Below the pieces are notes generated by a model. It had not been told where the DNA came from. It searched no databases and saw only the letters and a program-made list of their open reading frames with translations. Position numbers and translations under genes: made by a program. From an uncultured Flavobacteriaceae bacterium (GTDB taxonomy: Bacteria; Bacteroidota; Bacteroidia; Flavobacteriales; Flavobacteriaceae): 64,000 nucleotides of DNA. This document shows, one piece after another, positions 18,067-26,134 of the stretch (the first letter of the stretch is position 1; every line of letters starts with the position of its first letter). The stretch is from NCBI GenBank assembly GCA_947497145.1, contig CANMFQ010000013.1, positions 62,001 to 126,000 of the forward strand, read 5' to 3'.

Positions 18067-19308
18067 ATGAAAAAAAAACTCCTTTACATAGGAATTCCTG
18101 TTTTACTACTTATTCTTGGCTACTTTTTTTTTAGTGACGATAGTGAAAGTGATGTTTCCATCACCTCTACGGTTGTTCGCGGAGAATTTTTAGATGAAGT
18201 AATCATATCTGGGGAAGCACAATCTACAAGTTTAAAAAATATTGACGGGCCCGCTAATCTTCGTAAATTCAGATTAAATAATATTAAAATTCAAGATTTA
18301 ATTCCGGAAGGTACCGTTGTTAAAGCAGGTGATTATGTAGGAAGGCTTGACCCAGCGTCTGTAAATGAAAAAATTATTGATGCGCGTTTAAATCTTGAAA
18401 GCGCCGAATCGAAATACACCCAAGAGCAGTTAGATACCACGCTTACATTGAAGCAAGAAAGAACGGCCATAAAAGATATTCTATTTAATATAGAAGAGGA
18501 TAAATTGGAATTAAAACAGTCTATCTACGAATCGCCTGTAACGATCAAGCAGCTAGAAATTAAGATACAAAGGGCAGAGCGCGATTTAAAAGAAAAGAAA
18601 GAAAACTACTCCATTAAAAAACGAAAAGCGATTGCCAAAATGGTACAGGTTGGCACAGAGGTATCTAAAATTAAAGCGCGCCTAGATGGTTTAATAGCTC
18701 TTCAAGCCTCATTTACCATCCATTCAGATGCGAGTGGTATGGTTACCTATGCCAAGAACTGGAACGGCTCTAAAAAGAAAGTAGGCTCAGACATAAGCCC
18801 CTGGGATTTGACTATTGCTACCCTACCCGATTTAACCAAAATGGAATCGAAAACCTATGCTAATGAGGTTGATGTACGAAAAATTAAAAAAGGGCAAACA
18901 GTAGCTGTTGGTTTTGATGCTTTCCCTGATATCAGCATGCAAGGAGAGGTAACCAGCGTAGCCAATGTAGGTGAAAACAAACGAGGGTCTGATATCAAAC
19001 TTTTTCAGGTATTGATAAAACTAAAGGAAACCAACGAAAGTATTCGACCTGGTATGACGACATCTAATCGCATTTTAATTCAAAAACAAGAAGATGTACT
19101 CATGATTCCGTTAGAAGCCGTATTCTCTAAAGATTCTATCAGTTATGTATATACCGATTCGGGTTTTTCTATCAATAAAAAACAAATTGAATTGGGTGAT
19201 GCTAATGACGATGTAGTAATTGTTACCAAAGGACTAGAAGAAAAAGAGGTTGTTTATCTTAGTAAACCAGAGGGATTAGAAGATAAAAGCATAACGCAAT
19301 TAAACTAA
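18067..19308 (+). CDS. MacA/HlyD-type periplasmic adaptor of an efflux system
   Basis: A 413-residue membrane fusion protein. One N-terminal membrane anchor (residues 5-22) is followed by a first beta segment, a long charged coiled-coil hairpin (about 110-215), a lipoyl/barrel segment (FTIHSDASGMVTYAK) and a beta-barrel and membrane-proximal end (VLMIPLEAVF). It bridges an inner-membrane transporter and an outer-membrane channel. The next two genes encode a MacB-like permease (6-bp gap) and a TolC-like channel, forming an operon. Substrate unknown. Confidence 0.88.
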   Translation: MKKKLLYIGIPVLLLILGYFFFSDDSESDVSITSTVVRGEFLDEVIISGEAQSTSLKNIDGPANLRKFRLNNIKIQDLIPEGTVVKAGDYVGRLDPASVNEKIIDARLNLESAESKYTQEQLDTTLTLKQERTAIKDILFNIEEDKLELKQSIYESPVTIKQLEIKIQRAERDLKEKKENYSIKKRKAIAKMVQVGTEVSKIKARLDGLIALQASFTIHSDASGMVTYAKNWNGSKKKVGSDISPWDLTIATLPDLTKMESKTYANEVDVRKIKKGQTVAVGFDAFPDISMQGEVTSVANVGENKRGSDIKLFQVLIKLKETNESIRPGMTTSNRILIQKQEDVLMIPLEAVFSKDSISYVYTDSGFSINKKQIELGDANDDVVIVTKGLEEKEVVYLSKPEGLEDKSITQLN

Positions 19309-19314
19309 TCGCTC

Positions 19315-20688
19315 ATGATTGACAAGATTCTTTTAGAAACTATAAAATCAAATATCAATGAAGCGGTACGTGTTATTCTTGCCAACAAGGTGCGTACTTT
19401 TTTAACCGCTTTAGGTATTATTTTTGGTGTAGCGGCGGTTATTACCATGCTGGCGATTGGTAAAGGTGCTGAGCAAGAAATTTTATCACAATTAGAATTG
19501 GTAGGGGTAAATAATATTGTGGTCACCCCAATTCCTGATGACCCCGATAATAACGAATCTGAGCAAGAAGAAGAAGGAGGAGCAAACGAAACAATCCGAT
19601 TTTCAAAAGGACTCGATTTATTGGATGTTACCAGTATTCAAAAAAACATACCTTCGGTAAAACAGCTTAGTCCCGAAATCATTATGGAAACCTATATGAT
19701 AAAAAAGGGCAGACAAAGCCCCGTAAAGCTGATTGGAGTGACCTCTAATTTTTTTGAAACTTCAAACGTTAAAATTGGGCAAGGTGAAAATTTCACCAAA
19801 ATACAAACCGTAAAAGCCCTCCCTGTATGTATTATCGGTGAAAAAGTGGCAAAAAAGCTATTTACAGGCGAAAATGCTATTGGCAAACATATAAAGGTGA
19901 AAGATGTTTGGCTAAAAGTAATCGGTATTATTGAAGAAAAATTAATTTCAGAAACAGCTCAAGAAAATTTGGGCATTCGCGATTTAAATCAAGATATCTA
20001 TATTCCCATCAAAACATTTTTGGTGCGTTATAGAGATCGTAAAATACTTACCGACCAAGCAATAGATTACGGTAGCGGAATGATTATTATTAACGGTGGC
20101 AACAACGGCCCCAAAAAGCGAAAACCCCGTGGCAATTATCACCAAATTGACAAACTTACCATACAAGTTGGCAATTCAAATGAGTTAAAAGGCACCGCCG
20201 AAGTAATCAGCAAACTACTGAAAAGAAAACATAATGGCATGCTTGATTTTGAGATAAGCATTCCCATTAACTTATTGAAGCAACAACAAAAAACCAAACA
20301 GATATTCAATATTGTTTTAAGTATCATCGCCGGTATCTCTCTTTTAATTGGGGGTATTGGTATTATGAATATCATGTTGGCATCAATTTTAGAGCGTACC
20401 AAAGAAATTGGCATTATGAAAGCCATTGGTGCTACCAAACAAGATATCATATTACAGTTTTTATCAGAATCTATTTTAATAAGCTTAAGTGGCGGAATTG
20501 TAGGTTGCCTTTTGGGCATCATTGCATCCTATATTTTAGAATTGGCTACCGATATTGATACTATAGTTTCTTTTGGTTCAATTGTATTGTCTTTTATGGT
20601 TGCTACATTTATAGGGCTAATTTTTGGTGTATTACCAGCTAAGTCTGCCGCCAATAAAAACCCCATAGAAGCTATCAGGCACGAGTAA
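19315..20688 (+). CDS. MacB-like ABC transporter permease (FtsX family)
   Basis: A 457-residue inner-membrane protein. It has a first transmembrane helix after ANKVRTFLTALGIIFGVAA, a large periplasmic MacB_PCD domain, and a C-terminal FtsX domain with three helices (LSIIAGISLLIGGIGIMNIM, the ERTKEIGIMKAIGA loop, then two more). It lacks any nucleotide-binding domain: there is no Walker A and no ABC signature. Classical MacB is fused to its ATPase. The partner ATPase must be encoded elsewhere; it is not in this operon. Confidence 0.9.
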   Translation: MIDKILLETIKSNINEAVRVILANKVRTFLTALGIIFGVAAVITMLAIGKGAEQEILSQLELVGVNNIVVTPIPDDPDNNESEQEEEGGANETIRFSKGLDLLDVTSIQKNIPSVKQLSPEIIMETYMIKKGRQSPVKLIGVTSNFFETSNVKIGQGENFTKIQTVKALPVCIIGEKVAKKLFTGENAIGKHIKVKDVWLKVIGIIEEKLISETAQENLGIRDLNQDIYIPIKTFLVRYRDRKILTDQAIDYGSGMIIINGGNNGPKKRKPRGNYHQIDKLTIQVGNSNELKGTAEVISKLLKRKHNGMLDFEISIPINLLKQQQKTKQIFNIVLSIIAGISLLIGGIGIMNIMLASILERTKEIGIMKAIGATKQDIILQFLSESILISLSGGIVGCLLGIIASYILELATDIDTIVSFGSIVLSFMVATFIGLIFGVLPAKSAANKNPIEAIRHE

Positions 20689-20744
20689 TACGTATTAAAT
20701 AGCCAACTATTTTACCCATTCATATTGATTTAAAAAAAAATTCG

Positions 20745-22205
20745 ATGAGAAGATTACTGTTTTTTCTACTGCTTATTTTACCATTTTGCAACTATGGTCA
20801 ATCGCAAAAAATACAATTAACAGAAGCTATAAAAATTGCGCAAAAAAAATCACCGCAATACGTTCGTGCATTAAATACGCATCAAGCGAGTTATTGGCGC
20901 TACCGAAATTACGTTTCTGATTTTTTACCACAATTGAGTCTTAGAGCCACGGTACCTGAGTACTCCAATGCTATTAGAAGAATTATTAATGACCAAGGTG
21001 ATTATATTTTTGTTGAGCAAAATCAGTCGAGTATTGACGCCGCATTGCAATTAGAACAAAAAATACCCTTTACAGGCGGTGCTTTTTCAATCAATACTCA
21101 ACTTGAGCGGGTAGACCGTTTTGGAAATTTAAAAACTACCAATTACTCCCTAATCCCTTTTTCTATCAATTATTATCAAAATTCTATTTTTTACAACCCT
21201 TACAAATGGGACAAAAAAATAGAACCCCTTCGCTATGAAGAATCTAAGCGTAATATTGTAGAAAACATGGAAGACATTTCACTCACCACCTGCAGGCGCT
21301 ATTTTGGTCTACTAAAAGCGCAGGTAGGGCTTGATATAGCGAAGAAAAATTTATCTAATCAAGATACGTTATTGCAAATTACCAAGGGGCGTTTTAAAAT
21401 AGGGAAGATTGCAGAAAATGAATTATTGCAAATAGAATTGAGTCATTTAATCTCAAAAAATAACGTGACTACCAATACCATTCAATTAAAAAAAACATCA
21501 CAAGATTTGGCGCGTTTTTTAGAACTGGACACCGAATCAATAGAACTTGAAGTACCCGAAAAATTAGTTGATTTCGTTGTTGATGTTGATAAAGCATTAT
21601 TGGAGGCCGAAAACAACCGAAAATCTATAATTGAGTTTCGCAGAAGGCGCTTAGAGGCAGAGAAAAGACTGGCCGAAGCCAAAGGCACCAATCGCCTTGA
21701 AATAAATGTACGAGCTAATTTTGGTCTCAACAAACGTGCTGATAACTACGATGATCTTTTTCAAGATTATGACCGCCAGCAAAATATTTTGGTAGGTATA
21801 GGTATTCCTATTTTTGATTGGGGTGTTTCAAAATCAAAAAGAAAAATGGCCGAAGCTAATTTGAATTTGGTAGAAAATGATATTGAACAAGAGCAGCAAG
21901 CCTTTGAACAAGAAATATACTTGCATACCCTCAACTGGTCTAGCCAAAGAGATTTTTTAGCCACCTCAGAAAAAGCCAAAGAAATAGCCTTCAAACGATA
22001 CGAAATCAGTAAAAAACGCTATGTACTTGGTAAAATTACCATTACCGATTTGAATATTGCCCAACAAGAAAAAGATAAAGCCGTAGTTAATTACCTCAAC
22101 TCTCTAGAGAAATTTTGGATTGATTACTACACCCTACGAAGGCTAACGCTTTACGACTTTATTGAAGATGAAAAAATTGAAATTGAGGATATTATTTTTG
22201 ATTAA
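20745..22205 (+). CDS. TolC-family outer-membrane efflux protein
   Basis: A 486-residue exported protein with a signal peptide ending near FCNYGQS (about residue 20). The N-terminus KIQLTEAIKIAQKKSPQY is the typical start of the OEP/TolC helical repeat, and long amphipathic helices follow in two halves. It completes the adaptor-permease-channel set with the two genes upstream (56-bp gap). Ends at 22205 with an acidic tail. Family call secure. Confidence 0.9.
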   Translation: MRRLLFFLLLILPFCNYGQSQKIQLTEAIKIAQKKSPQYVRALNTHQASYWRYRNYVSDFLPQLSLRATVPEYSNAIRRIINDQGDYIFVEQNQSSIDAALQLEQKIPFTGGAFSINTQLERVDRFGNLKTTNYSLIPFSINYYQNSIFYNPYKWDKKIEPLRYEESKRNIVENMEDISLTTCRRYFGLLKAQVGLDIAKKNLSNQDTLLQITKGRFKIGKIAENELLQIELSHLISKNNVTTNTIQLKKTSQDLARFLELDTESIELEVPEKLVDFVVDVDKALLEAENNRKSIIEFRRRRLEAEKRLAEAKGTNRLEINVRANFGLNKRADNYDDLFQDYDRQQNILVGIGIPIFDWGVSKSKRKMAEANLNLVENDIEQEQQAFEQEIYLHTLNWSSQRDFLATSEKAKEIAFKRYEISKKRYVLGKITITDLNIAQQEKDKAVVNYLNSLEKFWIDYYTLRRLTLYDFIEDEKIEIEDIIFD

Positions 22206-22380
22206 TCGCTGTACTCTTACTTCTTCATAATCCACATTTTTTTGACTTAATTTCGCTGCAAATGCTGCAAATAAAGAAAAAATAAATTACATCAATCAAC
22301 TCATTATTAACATTTTAGAAAGACAAAAAGACGCGCTACCCACTCAAAAATCATAAGGTTACTAAATATTAAAATAACTA

Positions 22381-22414
22381 TTGATAGATTTTATTGATAG
22401 TTTTGCTATTTTTG
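22381..22414 (+). promoter_or_regulatory. Putative promoter of oxyR
   Basis: TATTTTTG at 22407-22414 matches the Bacteroidota -7 box TAnnTTTG, with TTG at 22381-22383 at a spacing of 23 bp. It ends 20 bp before the chosen ATG (22435). Boxes of this kind are short, so this is a prediction only. Confidence 0.5.
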
Positions 22415-22434
22415 TGGTATTAAACGTACAGCAA

Positions 22435-23376
22435 ATGACCATAACTCAATTACAATATGTTTTAGCCGTAGCCGAATATCAAAATTTCACCCTTGCGGCA
22501 CAAAAAAGTTTTGTTACACAGCCTACGTTAAGCATGCAGGTTCAAAAATTAGAAGATGAACTTGATATCTTAATTTTTGACCGTAGCAAAAAACCTATTG
22601 CAGTTACCCAAGTAGGAAAAAAAATTGTTGCGCAGGCAAAAAACATTGTCAATGAAGCCAATCGCATTAAAGACATAGTTGACCAAGAAAAAGGCTTTAT
22701 TGGAGGCGATTTTATACTTGGCATCATTCCTACAGTAATGCCCACCTTATTACCCATGTTTTTAAAGGCTTTTATAAAAAAATACCCCAAAGTAAATCTT
22801 ATTATCAAAGAACAAAGCACTGAAACCATCATACGCAACATACAAGATGGTCATATAGATGCAGCCATAGCGGCAACGCCCTTAGAAATCGAATTCATAA
22901 AAGAACGCCCTTTGTACTACGAGCCTTTTGTAGGTTATATTCCAAAAAATCACCGTTTAGGAAATATCGATACCCTAAAACCTGAAGATTTAGATGTTGC
23001 TGATGTGTTATTATTACAAGACGGTCATTGTTTTAGAGATGGTGTAATCAACCTGTGTAAAGCTCCAAAAGAATTGGGTAGCGAGCATTTTCAATTGCAA
23101 AGCGGAAGTTTTGAAACGCTGATTAATCTTGCAGATGAAGATATGGGCATGACCCTACTCCCCTATTTAAATACCTTAGAATTAGATGAAAAGAAAAAGA
23201 AAAATTTAAAGTACTTCAATAATCCATCACCAGCACGGGAAGTGAGTTTAATTCATCATAAAAGCGAACTAAAAATACAAATAACAGAAGCCTTAAAAGA
23301 TGTTATTTCGAGTATTGTGAGAGGTGCTATTGCGTTTCAAGACGTAAAAATTATTAGCCCTCTTGGTAAAAGTTAA
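22435..23376 (+). CDS. oxyR: OxyR hydrogen-peroxide sensing LysR-type regulator
   Basis: A 313-residue LysR-family protein starting MTITQLQYVLAVAEYQNFTL, a standard LTTR helix-turn-helix start. I rejected the upstream TTG at 22381. The redox pair is present at the classic positions: C199 in DGHCFRDG and C208 in INLCKAP. Oxidation to a disulfide activates OxyR. The ligand-binding core follows the usual fold. Targets such as catalase or peroxidase genes are not adjacent; the nearest peroxide-related gene is the AhpD-like gene 13 kb away. Strong call. Confidence 0.94.
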   Translation: MTITQLQYVLAVAEYQNFTLAAQKSFVTQPTLSMQVQKLEDELDILIFDRSKKPIAVTQVGKKIVAQAKNIVNEANRIKDIVDQEKGFIGGDFILGIIPTVMPTLLPMFLKAFIKKYPKVNLIIKEQSTETIIRNIQDGHIDAAIAATPLEIEFIKERPLYYEPFVGYIPKNHRLGNIDTLKPEDLDVADVLLLQDGHCFRDGVINLCKAPKELGSEHFQLQSGSFETLINLADEDMGMTLLPYLNTLELDEKKKKNLKYFNNPSPAREVSLIHHKSELKIQITEALKDVISSIVRGAIAFQDVKIISPLGKS

Positions 23377-23401
23377 AAGCCCCGCAAATTGCGAAGCTTT
23401 T
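23375..23401. terminator. Bidirectional terminator between oxyR and the 65-aa gene
   Basis: The hairpin AAAAGCCCCGCAA-ATTGCGAAGCTTTT has paired ends AAAAGC/GCTTTT and GCAA/TTGC and lies between convergent genes. T-runs or A-runs flank both sides. Confidence 0.7.
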
Positions 23402-23403
23402 GG

Positions 23404-23601
23404 TTATGCTTTTAAGTAAATTAGACTCTGTTGTAATTCTGGTTTATCAGTAATAAACTGATGTAACCATACTTTTAACTCTTCAATTTCATCTGGCAAT
23501 AAATTTGAAACTGCTTTTTTTACTTCTTTACAAAAAAGCCTCGTATCAAAGCTCACTTTTTTGAGCACCGTTTTTGTGTACTCAAGCATTGCTCTAGCCA
23601 T
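23404..23601 (-). CDS. Small conserved flavobacterial protein (65 aa)
   Basis: Encodes MARAMLEYTKTVLKKVSFDT and continues with an alternating helical segment LPDEIEELKVWLHQF to a stop at 23404. I recall close relatives of about the same length in many Flavobacteriia, of unknown function. It is hydrophilic, cytoplasmic, without Cys pairs beyond one Cys. It converges with oxyR. The ATG at 23601 is the natural start. Confidence 0.8.
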   Translation of the reverse strand: MARAMLEYTKTVLKKVSFDTRLFCKEVKKAVSNLLPDEIEELKVWLHQFITDKPELQQSLIYLKA

Positions 23602-23761
23602 ATTTCAAAATGTTTAATTAATTTGGTAAAATACCTGTTTTCATTGTCATAAAGTTAAACAGAAATATGTATAAGTTATTGCCTCCTATTTGTTAAAAAA
23701 TAGCTAATTTGTTGTTAAAAAAAATAAATGTAATCCCCTCATTTTTAGTATCTTTAAACCC

Positions 23762-25030
23762 GTGAAACAAACATTATTACTCCTGCTCGCAACAGCCCTA
23801 TTTATGGGGTGTTCAAGCTCCAAGCGTACCATTTCAAAAAATACAATTCATCAGCTGCATTCTGCATTTTATCAAAATCAATTTACCGGTTTATTGATTA
23901 TTGATGCTAAAAAACAGGATACTTTGGTCAATTTTAACGCTACAAAGTACTTTACACCAGCTAGTAACACCAAAATTTTCACCCTCTACGCTAGTTTACA
24001 AACGATACCAGATAGCATACCTGCCTTAAAATACATTTCACAAAATGACACCCTGTATATTGAAGGGACAGGAGATCCCACTTTTTTACACCCCCATTTT
24101 AAAACAGCAACAACCTTAGCGTTTTTAAAAAAGCATAAACATATAACCCTGTACACCGCTAATTTTAATGATAAAAAATATGGCGCAGGTTGGGCTTGGG
24201 ATGACTATCCGTACTATTATCAGGCAGAAAAAAGTGCTCTTCCCCTCTATGGTAATGTGGTCAGCATACACAATACAAATCGCTTAAAAGTAAGTCCCTC
24301 CTATTTTAAAGGAGCTGTAATGGCCATTAAGGCGAACAAAAACCGAGAAGCAAAACGCAATTTATTCTATTATTTACCCAGCCGAAAAGATACTCTCGAA
24401 GTACCCTTTATAACCGGTGATACGCTCACCAAAAATCTACTAGAACTCGCCCTGCAAAGAGAAATTCACAGCGTAAAAACACTACCAAAGCTGCCAAAAA
24501 AAATACACTATAGCGTACCCGCTGATTCTGTATATAAACGGATGATGCACCAGAGTGACAATTTTCTGGCAGAACAGCTACTGCTGGTGGGCTCGGCTAC
24601 ACTATCTGATACACTGAGTAGCGCTACAACCCGAAGGTATATACTAAAAAACAAACTCACCGATTTAAAACACCCTCCAAAATGGGTAGATGGCTCTGGC
24701 CTTTCTCGCTATAACCTGTTTACACCAACAGCAATGGTTCATGTATTACATAAACTATACAGCAGCATTTCAACAAAACGTTTGTTTACTATTTTTCCTG
24801 CGGGAGGCGTTTCGGGCACTATAAAAAATCACTATTTGGGTAGCGAAAAGCCTTATATCTATGCCAAATCAGGTAGTTTAAGCAATAACTATTGCCTTAG
24901 CGGCTACTTACTTACCAAATCAGGCAAAACTCTTATTTTTAGTTTTATGAACAATCATTTCATGCGTTCATCTAAAGAAGTAAAGACACACATGAACCAG
25001 ATTCTTAAAGAAATACGTGATAACTATTAA
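23762..25030 (+). CDS. dacB: D-alanyl-D-alanine carboxypeptidase/endopeptidase, PBP4 type (lipoprotein)
   Basis: A 422-residue S13-family penicillin-binding protein starting with GTG. The leader LLLLATALFMGC carries a lipobox, so it is probably anchored as a lipoprotein. The three active-site motifs are present: SxxK as S68-NT-K71, SxN as S265-D-N267, and KSGS at 369-372 in place of KTG. It trims or cleaves peptidoglycan cross-links in the periplasm. The gene stands alone; the next feature is tRNA-Ser. The domain II insertion is shorter than in E. coli DacB. Confidence 0.88.
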   Translation: MKQTLLLLLATALFMGCSSSKRTISKNTIHQLHSAFYQNQFTGLLIIDAKKQDTLVNFNATKYFTPASNTKIFTLYASLQTIPDSIPALKYISQNDTLYIEGTGDPTFLHPHFKTATTLAFLKKHKHITLYTANFNDKKYGAGWAWDDYPYYYQAEKSALPLYGNVVSIHNTNRLKVSPSYFKGAVMAIKANKNREAKRNLFYYLPSRKDTLEVPFITGDTLTKNLLELALQREIHSVKTLPKLPKKIHYSVPADSVYKRMMHQSDNFLAEQLLLVGSATLSDTLSSATTRRYILKNKLTDLKHPPKWVDGSGLSRYNLFTPTAMVHVLHKLYSSISTKRLFTIFPAGGVSGTIKNHYLGSEKPYIYAKSGSLSNNYCLSGYLLTKSGKTLIFSFMNNHFMRSSKEVKTHMNQILKEIRDNY

Positions 25031-25132
25031 GTTATACGCCTACTTCACCGCCACAAAACACCAATTTAGCAAGCTAATACTACGGTTTTTAAAATTTTTC
25101 TTCAATATCAAGAATAAAAAAACATAAATCGC

Positions 25133-25163
25133 TTTACAGAATAGAAAAAGCTTTCTATATTTG
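25133..25163 (+). promoter_or_regulatory. Promoter of the tRNA-Ser transcript
   Basis: TTTACA at 25133-25138 and TATATTTG at 25156-25163 are spaced by 17 bp. The second is an exact match to the Bacteroidota -7 box TAnnTTTG. Transcription would begin a few bases downstream and run through both the broken and the intact tRNA copies. Confidence 0.7.
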
Positions 25164-25197
25164 CACCCGCATTCAGGGAATACCTGATGAGACATTT

Positions 25198-25265
25198 GGA
25201 GAAATGGCAGTCCCGATAGTTATCGGGAGGTCGAATGCGGTGAAAACCGCCTCCGTATGCTTTTT
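25198..25265 (+). pseudogene. Broken tRNA-Ser copy split by an 18-bp palindrome
   Basis: GGAGAAATGGCAG (25198-25210) repeats the first 13 bases of the intact tRNA-Ser at 25266. It is then interrupted by TCCCGATAGTTATCGGGA (25211-25228), and resumes with GGTCGAATGCGG as in the intact gene. The anticodon stem is shortened (GCGGTGAAAACCGC), and the T arm and 3' acceptor half are missing before the intact copy begins. A functional tRNA cannot form. Confidence 0.7.
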
Positions 25266-25350
25266 GGAGAAATGGCAGAGTGGTCGAATGCGGCAGTCTT
25301 GAAAACTGTTGAGGGTCACACCTCCGGGGGTTCGAATCCCTCTTTCTCCG
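25266..25350 (+). tRNA. tRNA-Ser (anticodon UGA)
   Basis: The acceptor stem GGAGAAA (25266-25272) pairs with TTTCTCC (25343-25349) and G25350 is the discriminator. The anticodon loop CTTGAAA gives UGA. A long variable arm and the T-loop GGTTCGAATCC are present. CCA is not encoded. This is a class II tRNA reading UCA/UCG codons. Confidence 0.96.
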
Positions 25351-25354
25351 CAGA

Positions 25355-25394
25355 AACCTCGTAAACACACTGTTTACGAGGTTTTGTTTTTTTA
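25355..25394 (+). terminator. Rho-independent terminator of tRNA-Ser
   Basis: AACCTCGTAAAC (25355-25366) pairs perfectly with GTTTACGAGGTT (25372-25383), followed by TTGTTTTTTT. It begins 5 bp after the tRNA. Confidence 0.9.
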
Positions 25395-25480
25395 TACACT
25401 ATTCTTAATTTTAAAATCTGTTGTAATAAAGCTATAGCTTTAATTTAAAAAATTATTACATTGTATCCATAACCAAAGCA

Positions 25481-26134
25481 ATGCTAAATTTTTCTTTATT
25501 TACAGGTATAACTGCTTCTGTATTACACGTAATTTCAGGCCCTGACCATTTAGCGGCAGTTACGCCACTAGCAATTGAGACTAGACGTAAAATATGGAAA
25601 ATAGGCTTGTTTTGGGGTTTTGGTCACCTTACGGGAATGCTTTTAATAGGCATTCTTTTACTCATGTTTAAATCATTTATTCCTTTAGAAGAGATATCCG
25701 AACATAGTGAATTACTAGTTGGTATTGTACTTATAGCAATAGGGCTATGGGCTTTGTTTCGCATTCTTTACAAAACTAAAAGCTACAAACATGAAGCCGA
25801 AATATTGAACCCTACTCATAGCAATGATAAAAAAATGAAGCAGCACCTTTGGTCTTCTTTTGGCATAGGAGTACTACATGGATTAGCAGGAATTGCACAT
25901 TTTATACTATTACTACCCGTTTTAGGGTTTGAAAACCAAATGGATAGCATCTTATACATTGTAGGTTTTGGAATAGGAACAGTTTTTGCAATGACACTAT
26001 ACACTTTTCTATTGGGAAAAATTACAACTTATTCCAAGCGCCAGCCTAGCCAGTCCCTTTACCGAAGCGTTCGCATTTCTGGTGGTTTGTTTGCCATTGG
26101 TATTGGTATTTATTGGCTCTATCTAAGCTTTTAA
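25481..26134 (+). CDS. Nickel/cobalt permease-like protein, NicO/UreH family
   Basis: A 217-residue integral membrane protein with about six helices. The signature SGPDHLAAVTP at about 19-29 follows H16, and the second motif GFGHLTG lies in the next helix; HGLAGIAHF in the second half mirrors the first. These His/Asp motifs mark Ni/Co transporters of the NicO (UreH-like) family. It converges on the end of the hydrogenase operon, and its stop codon overlaps the stop codon of the NHL-repeat gene, so nickel supply for the hydrogenase is a natural reading. Metal specificity is inferred. Confidence 0.82.
   Translation: MLNFSLFTGITASVLHVISGPDHLAAVTPLAIETRRKIWKIGLFWGFGHLTGMLLIGILLLMFKSFIPLEEISEHSELLVGIVLIAIGLWALFRILYKTKSYKHEAEILNPTHSNDKKMKQHLWSSFGIGVLHGLAGIAHFILLLPVLGFENQMDSILYIVGFGIGTVFAMTLYTFLLGKITTYSKRQPSQSLYRSVRISGGLFAIGIGIYWLYLSF

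Noticed and set aside
25108-25370. Minus-strand frames across the tRNA-Ser gene (reading e.g. RDSNPRRCDPQQ)
   Set aside because: These are translations of tRNA sequence, a frequent false annotation.
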